A stretch of DNA of 64,000 bases from Micrococcus lacusdianchii (GCF_023155805.1 NZ_JAKNUW010000001.1:186001-250000); one strand, 5' to 3'. Shown: positions 23,630 through 33,096, counted from the stretch's first letter. Program-made: numbers and translations. Notes: generated by a model not told the origin, from the sequence alone.

Positions 23630-24766
23630 TCACAGCTCTCCGCGGAACGCCCGGTACTGCAGAGACGCGAACAGCTCGTCCTCGAGGGCCAGCGCCCGCT
23701 CGATCCGCTCCCGTTGCGCGTCGACCTTCGCGACGACGGCCGCGAACTCGCGCTGGACGGAGAGAGGAACATCGGGGAGACGCAGGGTAAGTGTTCGTTT
23801 GATGTTCAGGTTGCTGATATTGGTGGTCTGGTTGCCGAAACTGCGCACCGTCTCCTGGATCCGGTCACTGTTGAACCAGTGGTAGAGGAACATGGGGTCC
23901 ACGTCCGGGCCGGGACGGAGCGCCGCAACGAATCCACCGATCGCAGACCGCTCCGGAAGCTCTCCGACAAAGCAGCACTTGCCCACCAGGTTGTAGCTGT
24001 TGGCGCTCGAGACCAAGGTGTCCCCGGGGCGAAGGTATTTGTCCTCATTCCTGACGAGATCCGCAGGGATTCTAATGACATCAGACAGGTCAAGGCGCTT
24101 CTGCACATTCTTCGTCCGCATGACGGGAACACCCTCATTCGACACATCAGCCGGCTTGAAGGTGACCCCTCGAACAAAGCCAGCAACATCCCCAAGAGCC
24201 GGTCCAGTGGGAGCATGCGCGACGACTGCCGCAAGCCTGGAACGGATGAGAACTTCCAGGTAATCCACCTGAGCACGACGACGCGACCGCCGCGCATCGG
24301 CCCGGTCCAGGATCGCCGCGATGCGCCGCTGCTCATCGAGTGACGGCAGTTCGGGAACGTGGAGACTCAGAAAATCTTTTACCGATGTGCGACGCCTCCT
24401 CGGCACACTGCCAAATGCAACTGAATCATACCTCGCCACCATCCCTGGATCAGAGAGAATCCTGTAGACATATGATTCATCCAGCCCCTCTCGCACCCTA
24501 AATGTCGGATAGAGTGGGCTCGCCACCCCACTGAAACCTAGGTCATTCATTGCGAGAGCGCCAGCCCACAGCAAGTATGGATTAAATGCAAAAGTCCCAG
24601 GCTGGATAAGCTTATATCTTGAGGTGTCCTCTGTCGCAAGCCTTTTGCTGAAACGCTCACCCTGAAGAACGAACCCCCTCTTCTCCGTCAGAGTAAGAAC
24701 CGGAATTTCCTCATGACCCCCGGGGCGTTCCGAAATTTCAAAGAGCAGATCTCCCACCGTCTTCAC
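23630..24766 (-). CDS. hsdS: Type I restriction enzyme, S (specificity) subunit
   Basis: 378-residue specificity subunit. Two target-recognition domains, about residues 1-140 and 185-340, are each followed by a conserved helix: SLDEQRRIAAILDRADARRS in the middle and VQREFAAVVAKVDAQRERIE at the C-terminus. The first recognition domain (bases about 24,370-24,760) is clearly richer in A and T than the flanking hsdM and hsdR, as is common when such domains are exchanged by recombination. ATG 24766 overlaps the hsdM stop by four bases. Confidence 0.93.
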   Translation of the reverse strand: MKTVGDLLFEISERPGGHEEIPVLTLTEKRGFVLQGERFSKRLATEDTSRYKLIQPGTFAFNPYLLWAGALAMNDLGFSGVASPLYPTFRVREGLDESYVYRILSDPGMVARYDSVAFGSVPRRRRTSVKDFLSLHVPELPSLDEQRRIAAILDRADARRSRRRAQVDYLEVLIRSRLAAVVAHAPTGPALGDVAGFVRGVTFKPADVSNEGVPVMRTKNVQKRLDLSDVIRIPADLVRNEDKYLRPGDTLVSSANSYNLVGKCCFVGELPERSAIGGFVAALRPGPDVDPMFLYHWFNSDRIQETVRSFGNQTTNISNLNIKRTLTLRLPDVPLSVQREFAAVVAKVDAQRERIERALALEDELFASLQYRAFRGEL

Positions 24767-26235
24767 TGCAGCATCGCCTTCAGCTCGGCGGTCCCCGCGG
24801 CGATCTCCGCGTCGAGCTTCTCGAGGTCCGCGAGGATCTCGAGCGGGTCCCGGTGCTCGACCTCCTCGACCTCGATCTCCTTGTACCGGTTGATCGAGAG
24901 GTCGTACCCCTGCTCCACGATGTCTGCCTTGGGCACCAGGAAGGACTGGGCGGTGCGCGGACGATCCTTCTCACCCGCCAGGTTCTGCCAACGCCGCAGC
25001 ACGTCCGGCAGGTCGTTGGCCTCCACCGGGGTGCGCTTGTCATCCAGCGATAACCCATCGGCACGAACGTCGTAGAACCAGACATCGTCCGTGCTGCCGG
25101 GACCGTCATTGCGGAAGAAGAGGATCGCCGTCGAGACCCCCGCATATGGCTTGAACACACCCGAGGGGAGCTTCACCACCGCCTCCAGATGATGGTCTTC
25201 CACCAGCATCTTTCGCAGGTCCTTGTGCGCCTTCGACGAGCCGAACAACACGCCGTCCGGCACGATCACCGCCGCGCGGCCGCCCGGCTGCAATAGCCGC
25301 AGGAACAGAGCCAGAAACAGCAGTTCCGTCTTCCTCGTCTTCACCACGCGCTGCAGATCGGAACTCACGGCGTCAGCGTCGAGGGACCCGGCGAACGGCG
25401 GATTGGCGAGGATCAAGCTGTGCTTTCCGGCGTCGCCGTCGCTGGCGCCCTGGGCCAGGGAGTCCCGGTAGGCGATGTCCGGGGACTCCACCCCGTGCAT
25501 GAGCATATTCATGCTGGCGATGCGCAGCATGGTGCTGTCGAAGTCGTACCCGTGGAACATCCGCCTGTTGAAGTGCAGGCGAGCATGGGCGTTGTAGAAC
25601 ATGTCCGGGTGCGTCTCCCGCAGATACTCCGACGCGCCGACTAGGAACCCCGCCGTGCCGCAGGCCGGGTCCACGATGACGTCCTCCGGGGTGGGTGCCG
25701 TCATCTGCACCATGAGGTCGATGATGTGCCGCGGAGTGCGGAACTGGCCGTTCACCCCCGCCGAGGCGATCTTGGAGAGCAGGTACTCGTAGAGGTCACC
25801 GGTCGTGTCTCGGCTGCCCATCGGCAGCTGGTCGATCAGGTCCACCGCGGTGGAGAGCATGCGTGCGTTCGGGATGGTGAACCGGGCATCCCGCATGTGA
25901 TGTGCGTACGTGGAGTCCTCACCGCCCACCTGCTGGCCCAGCTGCCGCAGGAAGGGGAACACCTCGCGGTCCATGCGGGCGAACATCGTCTCCGCGGACT
26001 CGTTCTTCAGCTGCTGCCACCGCAGATGCTGCTGATCAGGGCCGAAGACGGGATTCTCCACCGGCTGGTTCGTGTGCCGCGCTTTGGCCTCGGCCTGCGT
26101 CTGCCTCTCGTCCAGGCGACGGAGGAAGAGCAGGTAGGTGATCTGCTCGATCACTTCCAGCGGATTGCTGATGCCACCCGTCCAGAAGGCGTCCCAGACA
26201 CGGTCGACCTGCTTCTTAAGATTTCCTGTGATCAT
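24763..26235 (-). CDS. hsdM: Type I restriction-modification DNA adenine methyltransferase, M subunit
   Basis: 490-residue N6-adenine methyltransferase. The SAM-binding motif DPACGTAGFL is at residues 189-198 and the catalytic NPPF at 278-281, with an N-terminal HsdM helical domain (VDRVWDAFWTGGISNPLEVI). It protects host DNA and forms the core of the R2M2S complex. The ATG has no clear Shine-Dalgarno; a palindrome 30-50 bases upstream (26267-26288) may control the operon. Confidence 0.95.
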   Translation of the reverse strand: MITGNLKKQVDRVWDAFWTGGISNPLEVIEQITYLLFLRRLDERQTQAEAKARHTNQPVENPVFGPDQQHLRWQQLKNESAETMFARMDREVFPFLRQLGQQVGGEDSTYAHHMRDARFTIPNARMLSTAVDLIDQLPMGSRDTTGDLYEYLLSKIASAGVNGQFRTPRHIIDLMVQMTAPTPEDVIVDPACGTAGFLVGASEYLRETHPDMFYNAHARLHFNRRMFHGYDFDSTMLRIASMNMLMHGVESPDIAYRDSLAQGASDGDAGKHSLILANPPFAGSLDADAVSSDLQRVVKTRKTELLFLALFLRLLQPGGRAAVIVPDGVLFGSSKAHKDLRKMLVEDHHLEAVVKLPSGVFKPYAGVSTAILFFRNDGPGSTDDVWFYDVRADGLSLDDKRTPVEANDLPDVLRRWQNLAGEKDRPRTAQSFLVPKADIVEQGYDLSINRYKEIEVEEVEHRDPLEILADLEKLDAEIAAGTAELKAMLQ

Positions 26236-26266
26236 GGGTCATATGGTACACGCAGGCACTGGCTGT

Positions 26267-26288
26267 GGCGAGAATTAATATTCTTGCC
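26267..26288. promoter_or_regulatory. Palindrome upstream of hsdM
   Basis: GGCGAGAAT, four bases (TAAT), then ATTCTTGCC: 9-base arms with one mismatch, 32 bases before the hsdM start. Position suggests an operator for the restriction operon. The rest of the gap (26236-26408) is AT-rich and shows no gene. Confidence 0.5.
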
Positions 26289-26408
26289 AATACCGGCACC
26301 TCGATAATTTTTAACCAAATTTGTCACAGTCTCTTCAGGTTTTCAACAAGAATTACTGACTTTCGACACAGGGGTATTAAACAATAGAGCAGAGGCTGCG
26401 CTCTCCCA

Positions 26409-27572
26409 TCATGCAATCCTGTAATCCAAGACAGACAGCCTTCTAGAATCTCCCTCAATTTCGAACTCAAAGTTTCTATCAATGCCGACCCGAAAAACCG
26501 GCCTACCCTTGTTCCAGTCCATAGACATGACACTTGGATTGATAAGAATAAAATCGGAGACATCCTCAGGATTTACCTCAAGTAGTGCCTCCACTTGCAC
26601 AGGAACCTCCACTTTCCCTCGAATAGCGGCTGCACACTCTGTGTCTTCAATTAATTCAACCGGTTCCCATGTCGCATCACCCGAGTAAACCTCCACAGCA
26701 TCCACTCGAACCTTCCAACCACCTTTAAAGTTTGACGCCAAAATGTCAGCCAGCTGACCCCCGCTATCTAACTCTTTACCCTCTAGCGCCATCAAGTAGC
26801 GTTCGACCTCAGCGATTGCTTCATCCCCCTGATCAACGGACAACAAGGGATTCATCTCAACTTCACTGATGGCGATATATCGATCTACCTCATCAGACAG
26901 ATAATCCGCAAGTAATTGCTCGAGCGAAGTTGCGTACGAAAAGCTATTGAAATTGCCGACATCGTCGAGCAGATCAGAATGAAGGGTTCTCCTGGACTTT
27001 TCTGCAGAAGAATCCAATGGTGCTGCAAAGTCATTCGTATTTTTAGAGACAAACACAACATCAGACCCCTCAGGAGTCGAGTTAACGACCGTATCCCAGA
27101 TTATCCAATCAGCAACACCTGACCCATCGATTTTCAAAGGCTTCCGCCTGAGAAAGTAGTCGTCTGCTAACCTTGCATGATCGAAGATCCGATGTGATAG
27201 GATTTTGAATCCCTTAGAGGACAAGAAGTCCTGAATTTTCACAGCAGTAGTTGAGAAGTCCTGGGATTTTTGTAACTCCTCGGCAACCCACTTACGTCGT
27301 CTTGACTTACCCAGCCCTGGGGTTGTGTCATCTTCGAGAGACCTAAGGCGCCCCAACCAGAACGGATGTGCCGAAATCAGCCAGCTTTTCAAACTATCAG
27401 CAGAATCTTTTATACTCGCAACCTCTTGCGCCGCAAGTTCCTTGACGACAACTTCAGGCACGCCAACTTCTGCAATCCCTGCAGACACCATCCCAATCAG
27501 GAGAGCAAATTCTTCCCCCTCCATTTCCCAGTTCCCAAACAGGATGTTTGTGTCCAAAATTATGAGCTTCAC
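26409..27572 (-). CDS. PIN-domain (DUF4935-like) protein in low-GC context
   Basis: 387-residue protein. It begins VKLIILDTNILFGNWEM with the first PIN aspartate at residue 7, followed by GVPEVVVKELAAQ, DHARLADDYFLRRKP, GVADWIIWDTVV and FVSKNTNDFAAP, the expected acidic positions of a PIN_13/DUF4935-type nuclease; a long C-terminal part is of unknown nature. GTG 27572 has an AGGAGA Shine-Dalgarno. The gene is much lower in GC than its neighbours, a sign of recent transfer. It sits 28 bp after dnaB and just before hsdM on the same strand; it may be a defence nuclease (inference). Confidence 0.8.
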   Translation of the reverse strand: MKLIILDTNILFGNWEMEGEEFALLIGMVSAGIAEVGVPEVVVKELAAQEVASIKDSADSLKSWLISAHPFWLGRLRSLEDDTTPGLGKSRRRKWVAEELQKSQDFSTTAVKIQDFLSSKGFKILSHRIFDHARLADDYFLRRKPLKIDGSGVADWIIWDTVVNSTPEGSDVVFVSKNTNDFAAPLDSSAEKSRRTLHSDLLDDVGNFNSFSYATSLEQLLADYLSDEVDRYIAISEVEMNPLLSVDQGDEAIAEVERYLMALEGKELDSGGQLADILASNFKGGWKVRVDAVEVYSGDATWEPVELIEDTECAAAIRGKVEVPVQVEALLEVNPEDVSDFILINPSVMSMDWNKGRPVFRVGIDRNFEFEIEGDSRRLSVLDYRIA

Positions 27573-27600
27573 TCTTCTCCTAGGATCTGGGGTTTGACGC

Positions 27601-28989
27601 TTAAAAACCACCACTCCCCCCGCCATCCTGTGCGAGGTTGCTGAACCGACTGTAATGTCCTTGGAACCCCACCACAATGGTCTTCGTCGGGCCATTCCTG
27701 TGCTTCGCCACGATCAGGTCGGCCTCGCCCGCGCGCGGGGACTCCTTGTCATACACGTCCTCGCGGTGCAGCAGGATCACCATGTCCGCGTCCTGCTCGA
27801 TCGAGCCCGACTCGCGCAGGTCGGACACCTGCGGCCGCTTGTCCGTCCTCTGCTCAGACCCACGGTTCAACTGGCTCAACGCGATCACCGGCACGTCGAG
27901 CTCCTTGGCCAGCAGCTTCAACGCCCTAGAGAACTCGGCGACCTCCTGCTGGCGGGACTCGACCTTCTTGCCGGAGCTCATGAGCTGCAGGTAGTCCAGC
28001 ACCACCATCTTGAGGTTGTTCTTCTGCTTGAGCCGCCGGCACTTGGCGCGGATCTCCATCATGGTCATGTTCGGGGAGTCGTCGATGAAGAACGGCGCCT
28101 CGTTCAGCCGCCCCACGGTCGCGGCGATCTTGGACCACTGGTCGTCCCGGATGGTGCCCTTGCGCAGGTCCTGCAACGCGATCGTCGCCTCGGCGCTCAA
28201 GAGCCTCATCGCGATCTCGTTCTTCCCCATCTCGAGGCTGAAGAACACGGTGGCCATGTTGTGGTGGATCGCCGCGGCCCGCGCGAAGTCCAGCGCGAGC
28301 GTGGACTTGCCGACGGCGGGGCGCGCCGCGATCACGATCATCTGCCCGCCGTGCAGGCCCTGCGTCAGCTCGTCGAAGTCGTAGAAGTCCGTGGGCACGC
28401 CGGTCATGCCCTCGCCCTGGTTGCCCGCGGCCTCGATCTCGTCGACGGCGTGCTCCATGATCTCCGCGAGGCGCACGTAGTCCTCGGACTGGCGGTTCTC
28501 CGCCACCTTGTAGATCTCGGACTGCGCCTCGTTGACGATCTCCTCGACCTCGCCGTCGCCCTGGTAGCCGAGCTGGGTAATCTTGGTGCCGGCGGTGACC
28601 AGGCGCCGCAGCACGGCCTTCTCCGCCACGATCGCAGCGTAGAACCCGGCGTTGGCAGCCGTGGGCACGGACTGGATGAGCTCGTGCAGCACGGCCGGAC
28701 CGCCCACGCGGCTCAGCTCCTGGCGCTTGTTCAGCAGGTCCGCCACGGTGACGGCGTCGGCGGGCTCGCCGCGGCCGTAGAGGTCGATGATCGCCTCGTA
28801 GATCATCTCGTGGCTGGGCCGGTAGAAGTCGTGCCCGCGCAGCAGCTCCACCACGTCCGCGATCGCGTCCTTGGAGAGCATCATGCCGCCGAGCACCGAG
28901 CGCTCCGCCTCCAGGTCCTGGGGCGGCAGGAACCGCTCCGCCCCGCGGCCGGAGTCGTAGGAGTCCGAGTCTCCGTAGCCTTCAGTCAA
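27601..28989 (-). CDS. dnaB: Replicative DNA helicase DnaB
   Basis: 462-residue helicase that unwinds DNA at the replication fork. The N-terminal domain starts LPPQDLEAERSVLGGMML; the RecA-like motor has Walker A ARPAVGKST at residues 222-230, Walker B VVLDYLQLM near 322, and the late QDADMVILLHRED and KHRNGPT motifs. No intein interrupts it. A TTG at 28989 is the likely start, with GGGAG about nine bases upstream. Upstream lies a non-coding region rich in DnaA boxes. In related genomes dnaB lies near rplI; here a 16-kb stretch separates them. Confidence 0.96.
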   Translation of the reverse strand: MTEGYGDSDSYDSGRGAERFLPPQDLEAERSVLGGMMLSKDAIADVVELLRGHDFYRPSHEMIYEAIIDLYGRGEPADAVTVADLLNKRQELSRVGGPAVLHELIQSVPTAANAGFYAAIVAEKAVLRRLVTAGTKITQLGYQGDGEVEEIVNEAQSEIYKVAENRQSEDYVRLAEIMEHAVDEIEAAGNQGEGMTGVPTDFYDFDELTQGLHGGQMIVIAARPAVGKSTLALDFARAAAIHHNMATVFFSLEMGKNEIAMRLLSAEATIALQDLRKGTIRDDQWSKIAATVGRLNEAPFFIDDSPNMTMMEIRAKCRRLKQKNNLKMVVLDYLQLMSSGKKVESRQQEVAEFSRALKLLAKELDVPVIALSQLNRGSEQRTDKRPQVSDLRESGSIEQDADMVILLHREDVYDKESPRAGEADLIVAKHRNGPTKTIVVGFQGHYSRFSNLAQDGGGSGGF

Positions 28990-29240
28990 CTGCGGGGGCT
29001 CCCTTCCACGGCCGCGCCCTCACGACGCCGGCCCTCGGCCGGCACCGCCGGCTCGCCTCTACCTCGACAAAGAAGATCCCCGCCCGGCCGCCCGCCCCCA
29101 TGCAGGTGGGGGCGTGGCGGTCCCCGGGCGACGGTCTGGACGGATGCGCGCCTGAACAGTGGTCACCTGCGGCCAATACCCGCCCTCGCGTTGGGAATAC
29201 CACGGGACACTACGCCCGGCCCGGAACCCGGGCAACCGCG

Positions 29241-29519
29241 TTACCCACAGCTCTTGGGGACAACGTGTGGAGTACTCGGCGTGTCGCGTGCACACTCTGG
29301 GGACAGAGCTGGGGAGAACGCGGGCCCGACCTCCAGAATCCGCTTGTGACCTGGGGTTTTATGGTGTGGAGAACTGTGGAGAAGAACTTCTCCACCTCGC
29401 CGCCGCCCGCACTCCGGGCCACACGCCGATGGAACTCCCCCTCGAATCGGCCCCAACAAGCCGATCTGTCCACACCGCTGTCCACATTCCCCACAGGTGT
29501 GGACAACTTCTGTGGAGAA
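29241..29519. other. Cluster of DnaA-box-like 9-mers in the non-coding region upstream of dnaB
   Basis: No gene is seen in 28990-29772. Within it, about ten sites fit TTNTCCACA or differ by one base: TTACCCACA 29241, TGGGGACAA 29255, TGTGGAGAA 29365, 29375 and 29511, TTCTCCACC 29388, CTGTCCACA 29466 and 29478, TTCCCCACA 29487, and the perfect TGTGGACAA at 29498. They lie on both strands, closely spaced, as at a replication origin or DnaA-titrating locus. The remaining right part has a TTGACG-TG-CATCAA dyad at 29705-29718, perhaps an operator for the transporter genes. Confidence 0.65.
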
Positions 29520-29772
29520 CTCTCCCGCATTTGGGGACGGCCGAGTTGACGCACCCCCGTGCCCGGGCGTTCACTGCCCCGCCACCTCTGCGTCGCCATT
29601 CCAGGCGCCCTCGGCGCTTCTGGCGACCGCCGTGTTTTGCTCTCATCTCTGTCCAGTCATTCTCTTTGCGCATCAGTGCCCTCTCTCTGTGGCGCGGATC
29701 ACGTTTGACGTGCATCAATGGTCATCACGCCCGACCCACTCCGGTCGACGTCCCCCAGCGATTGGAACCCCC

Positions 29773-30954
29773 ATGTCCCTGTCTCGCCGCAGCTTCCTCG
29801 GCGGCGCCGGCGCGCTCGCGGGCCTCGGCGCCTTGACGGCGTGTTCCCCCACGGACGGCTCCCAGCAGAGCGTGTGGTCCACCTACGGCGTGGGCACCGG
29901 CACGTACAACGACCTCGCGGCGGTGGCGAACACCCTCACGCAGGTCAACGGCCGCCAGGTGCGCCTCATGACCTCCTCCACCGGCATGGGCCGCATGGCC
30001 CCGCTGATCAACGGGACCGCCGACTTCGCCCGCTCCGGCGACGAGTACTACTACGCCTTCGAGGGCGACGACGAGTTCTGTTCGCCGACGTGGGGCCCTC
30101 AGCCCATCCGTCAGGTGTGGACGCCGCGCGGCAACTACGGCGTGCTCGTCCGGAAGGACAGCGGCATCGAGACCGTCGAGGATCTCGAGGGGCGCAACTA
30201 CCCCAACCTCGTGGGTGCCACGTCCATCAACCGCAAGCTCGAGGCGTTCCTCAACTACGGCGGTCTCACCCGTGCGGACACGAACCTCGTCAACACCACC
30301 TACGCAGGCCAGATCGAGATGCTGAAGACCGGGCAGCTCGACGCGCTCTACCAGAACGTCGTGGGCTCCAACGTCGAGGAGCTCGCCTCCCAGTACCCCA
30401 TCCGCTGGCTCGACTTGAGCAGTGAGGACCCCAGCCGCTTCGAGTCCTGGGAGCGCCTGGCCCCCATCGCCCGCCCGGGCAGGTTCACCGGCGGCGCCGG
30501 TCTCGCGAAGGGCGAGTCCGCGGTGAACATGCAGTACTCGATCCCCCTGACGACGCTGTCCACCCGGCCGGCGGACGAGGTCGCGCAGCTGGCCACCCAG
30601 ATCCACGAGAACTTCGACCGCTACAAGGACGCCACGCAGGACGCCAAGATGTTCGCCCTGGACAAGATCATGTTCGACCCGATGGTCGTCCCGTTCCACG
30701 ACGGCGCGCGGTCGGTGTTCCTGGACCTGGGGGTGTGGACGCCGCACATGCAGCGTCGGCACGAGGCCCTGCTGGACCGGGAGGGGCTCCTCCTCGACGC
30801 CTGGCCGCCGTTCCTCGAGCAGCACCGCAAGGACGATGCCGCCGCCCAGAAGTGGTTCGACTGGAAGCAGGAGAACCTTCCGGACCTGCCCCCCATCGAG
30901 GACCTCCCGGAGGACGACGCGTCCGCCGCCGACACGCAGGGAGACGACGCATGA
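29773..30954 (+). CDS. TAXI family TRAP transporter solute-binding lipoprotein
   Basis: 393-residue binding protein of a TRAP transporter. The N-terminus has a twin-arginine motif (SRRSFLGG) and a lipobox ending in LTAC, so it should be exported and lipid-anchored. The TAXI-type core is seen in YGVGTGTYNDLAAVAN, MTSSTGMGRMAPLINGTADF and YGVLVRKDSGIETVEDL. The C-terminal tail is acidic. It overlaps the permease gene by four bases (ATGA). The ligand is probably a dicarboxylate or related acid, judged from the catabolic genes downstream. Confidence 0.88.
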   Translation: MSLSRRSFLGGAGALAGLGALTACSPTDGSQQSVWSTYGVGTGTYNDLAAVANTLTQVNGRQVRLMTSSTGMGRMAPLINGTADFARSGDEYYYAFEGDDEFCSPTWGPQPIRQVWTPRGNYGVLVRKDSGIETVEDLEGRNYPNLVGATSINRKLEAFLNYGGLTRADTNLVNTTYAGQIEMLKTGQLDALYQNVVGSNVEELASQYPIRWLDLSSEDPSRFESWERLAPIARPGRFTGGAGLAKGESAVNMQYSIPLTTLSTRPADEVAQLATQIHENFDRYKDATQDAKMFALDKIMFDPMVVPFHDGARSVFLDLGVWTPHMQRRHEALLDREGLLLDAWPPFLEQHRKDDAAAQKWFDWKQENLPDLPPIEDLPEDDASAADTQGDDA

Positions 30955-33044
30955 CCACGACCACCCCCGCCGACGCCATCGCGGTCACCCGCCGCAACCC
31001 CCGGCTCACGCCGTTCTGGAGCGTCGTCACGGTCGTCCTGACCGTACTGGGCGTCCTCGCGACCATGAACCAGGTGTTCTTCTGGAATCTGGGGGGTGTG
31101 ACCCGGCTGGAGAACACGTTCCTGTATCTCCTCCTCGCCACCTTCCTCCCCATCATCTTCATCGTCACCCCTGCCACACACCGCCGCGGAGGACGAAAGG
31201 AGCGGCGCACCGCTCCTCCGCCCGGCACCGGGGCGATGCGGATCGTCGAGGCGGACCAGACCACCGATCAGATGACCGACCGGCGCACCGGCGTCCCCTG
31301 GTACGACGTCGCACTCATCCTCCTCGTGGAGGTCTGCTGTCTGTACTTCGCGGCGAACGGCCTGGACATCCAGGAATACGGGTGGGAGTGGAACGCCCCC
31401 CTCACCGCCACCGTGCTCTCGGTCGTGTTCTGGCTCCTGATCGTGGAGGTGCTGCGGCGGTCGGCGGGGTGGATCGTCGCGGCGCTGGCCCTGGTGTTCT
31501 CCCTGTACCCCATGATCGCCGGTCAGATCCCCATCGGGATCCTCCAGGGCATCGACTACGACGCCCTCACCCTGGCCCAGATCCACGCCATGGGAACCGA
31601 GTCCATCCTGGGCCTCCCCCTGCAGACCGCCGGGACGATCCTCGTCGGATTCCTCCTCTTCGGCACGGTCCTGCAGCACACCGGCGGAGCCGACTTCTTC
31701 CACAACGTCTCCACGGCACTCTTCGGGCGGTACCGCGGCGGCTCGGCCAAGGTGGCCGTGGCGTCCTCCGCCACCATGGGCATGATGTCCGGATCCGCCG
31801 TGTCCAACGTGCTGACCACCGGCCCGATGACCATCCCGGCGATGGTGCGCTCCGGGTTCACCCCGCGCGTCGCCGGAGCCGTCGAGGCCACCGCCTCGTC
31901 GGGTGGCTCCATCACGCCCCCCATCATGGGCACGGCGGCGTTCCTCATGGTGTCGTTCGTGGGCGTGCCGTACACCACCATCCTCGTCGCCGCGACGATC
32001 CCGGCGATCCTGTACTTCCTCGGCATCTTCCTGCAGGTGGACGCCTACTCGGCCGTCCACGGCCTGCGGGGGGTCCCCCGGGACCGCCTTCCGCGCCTCG
32101 GCCGGTCCCTCGTCGAGGGATGGCCCTACCTGACCGCGCTGGTCCTGCTGACCGTCCTGCTCTTCATCCTGGACTCCGAGGCGCAGGTCCCCTACTGGAT
32201 CACCGGAGTCCTGCTGCTGATCGCCGTCCTCAGCCCCCGCGTGCGCATGGGCAGGCGCCAGTGGTTGGACCTGGCGGTGGACTGCGGCCGCACCCTCGCG
32301 CAGATCATCGGCATCATCGCCGGCGTCGGTCTGATCCTCGGCGGACTCTCCGCCACGGGCGTCGCCCTGTCCCTCTCCCGAGACCTGCTGGCACTGGTCG
32401 GGGACAACGTGGTGCTGCTGCTCATCGCCGGCGCCGCCGTCTGCTTCGTGCTCGGCATGGGCCTGACCATCTCCGCGGCCTACGTGTTCCTGGCCATCGT
32501 GATGGTCCCGGCCGTCGTGGCCCTCGGGGTGAACCCCCTCGCCGCGCACCTGTTCGTGATCTACTGGGCCTCGGTCTCCTACATCACCCCGCCCGTGGGC
32601 CTGGCCGCCTTCGCGGCGGCCGGCATCTCCAAGGCGTCCCCCATGGCGACCTGCGTCGAGGCCATGCGCCTGGGCGCGGTGAAGTACATCGTGCCGTTCG
32701 GCTTCGCCCTGAATCCGGCCCTGGTGGCCCAGGACGACCCCGGGCGGGTCGCCGTGGCGTTCGTCTTCAGCCTGGTGGCGGTCTACGCCATCGCCGGCGC
32801 CTTGGGCGGCCACCTGGCCTTCGTGGAGCGCCGGGTGCCCCTGTGGGCCCGGGCGGCGCTCGTCGTCGGCGGCTTCATGATGTTCCTGCCGCAGATGTGG
32901 GTGACGCTGCTCGGCCTGGCCCTCACCGCCGTGGTGGTGGTGCTCGTCCGGCTGACCGTCCCCGGCGACCTGCCCCCGGAGCCGGTGGTGGACCCCGACG
33001 GGCTCACCGACCGCGCAGACCGCCCGGCCCCCGCCCACGCCTGA
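30951..33044 (+). CDS. TRAP transporter fused permease (4TM+12TM)
   Basis: 697-residue membrane protein with the small (DctQ-like) and large (DctM-like) TRAP parts fused, as is usual for TAXI systems. About 16 hydrophobic segments are seen, with signature SSATMGMMSGSAVSNVLTTG and ATASSGGSITPPIMGTAAFL, and later SVSYITPPVGLAAFAAAGI. It uses an ion gradient to bring in the solute delivered by the lipoprotein encoded just upstream. The enoyl-CoA hydratase gene follows 52 bp later on the same strand, so the transporter and enzymes may be one operon. Confidence 0.93.
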   Translation: MTTTTPADAIAVTRRNPRLTPFWSVVTVVLTVLGVLATMNQVFFWNLGGVTRLENTFLYLLLATFLPIIFIVTPATHRRGGRKERRTAPPPGTGAMRIVEADQTTDQMTDRRTGVPWYDVALILLVEVCCLYFAANGLDIQEYGWEWNAPLTATVLSVVFWLLIVEVLRRSAGWIVAALALVFSLYPMIAGQIPIGILQGIDYDALTLAQIHAMGTESILGLPLQTAGTILVGFLLFGTVLQHTGGADFFHNVSTALFGRYRGGSAKVAVASSATMGMMSGSAVSNVLTTGPMTIPAMVRSGFTPRVAGAVEATASSGGSITPPIMGTAAFLMVSFVGVPYTTILVAATIPAILYFLGIFLQVDAYSAVHGLRGVPRDRLPRLGRSLVEGWPYLTALVLLTVLLFILDSEAQVPYWITGVLLLIAVLSPRVRMGRRQWLDLAVDCGRTLAQIIGIIAGVGLILGGLSATGVALSLSRDLLALVGDNVVLLLIAGAAVCFVLGMGLTISAAYVFLAIVMVPAVVALGVNPLAAHLFVIYWASVSYITPPVGLAAFAAAGISKASPMATCVEAMRLGAVKYIVPFGFALNPALVAQDDPGRVAVAFVFSLVAVYAIAGALGGHLAFVERRVPLWARAALVVGGFMMFLPQMWVTLLGLALTAVVVVLVRLTVPGDLPPEPVVDPDGLTDRADRPAPAHA

Positions 33045-33096
33045 GCACCGCGGCTCCCCGCACCGACCCGACCCGACCTGCCCCGAAGGAGATCCC

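Noticed and set aside
20136-23885. A 1249-codon plus-strand frame opposite hsdR
   Set aside because: Low-complexity Gly/Val/Glu pattern typical of the antisense of a GC-rich gene; hsdR on the other strand has complete domains.
29161-29772. The DnaA-box region as the main chromosomal origin
   Set aside because: dnaA is not in the window, and parB at the edge implies that the usual origin lies elsewhere; I report it only as a DnaA-binding candidate.
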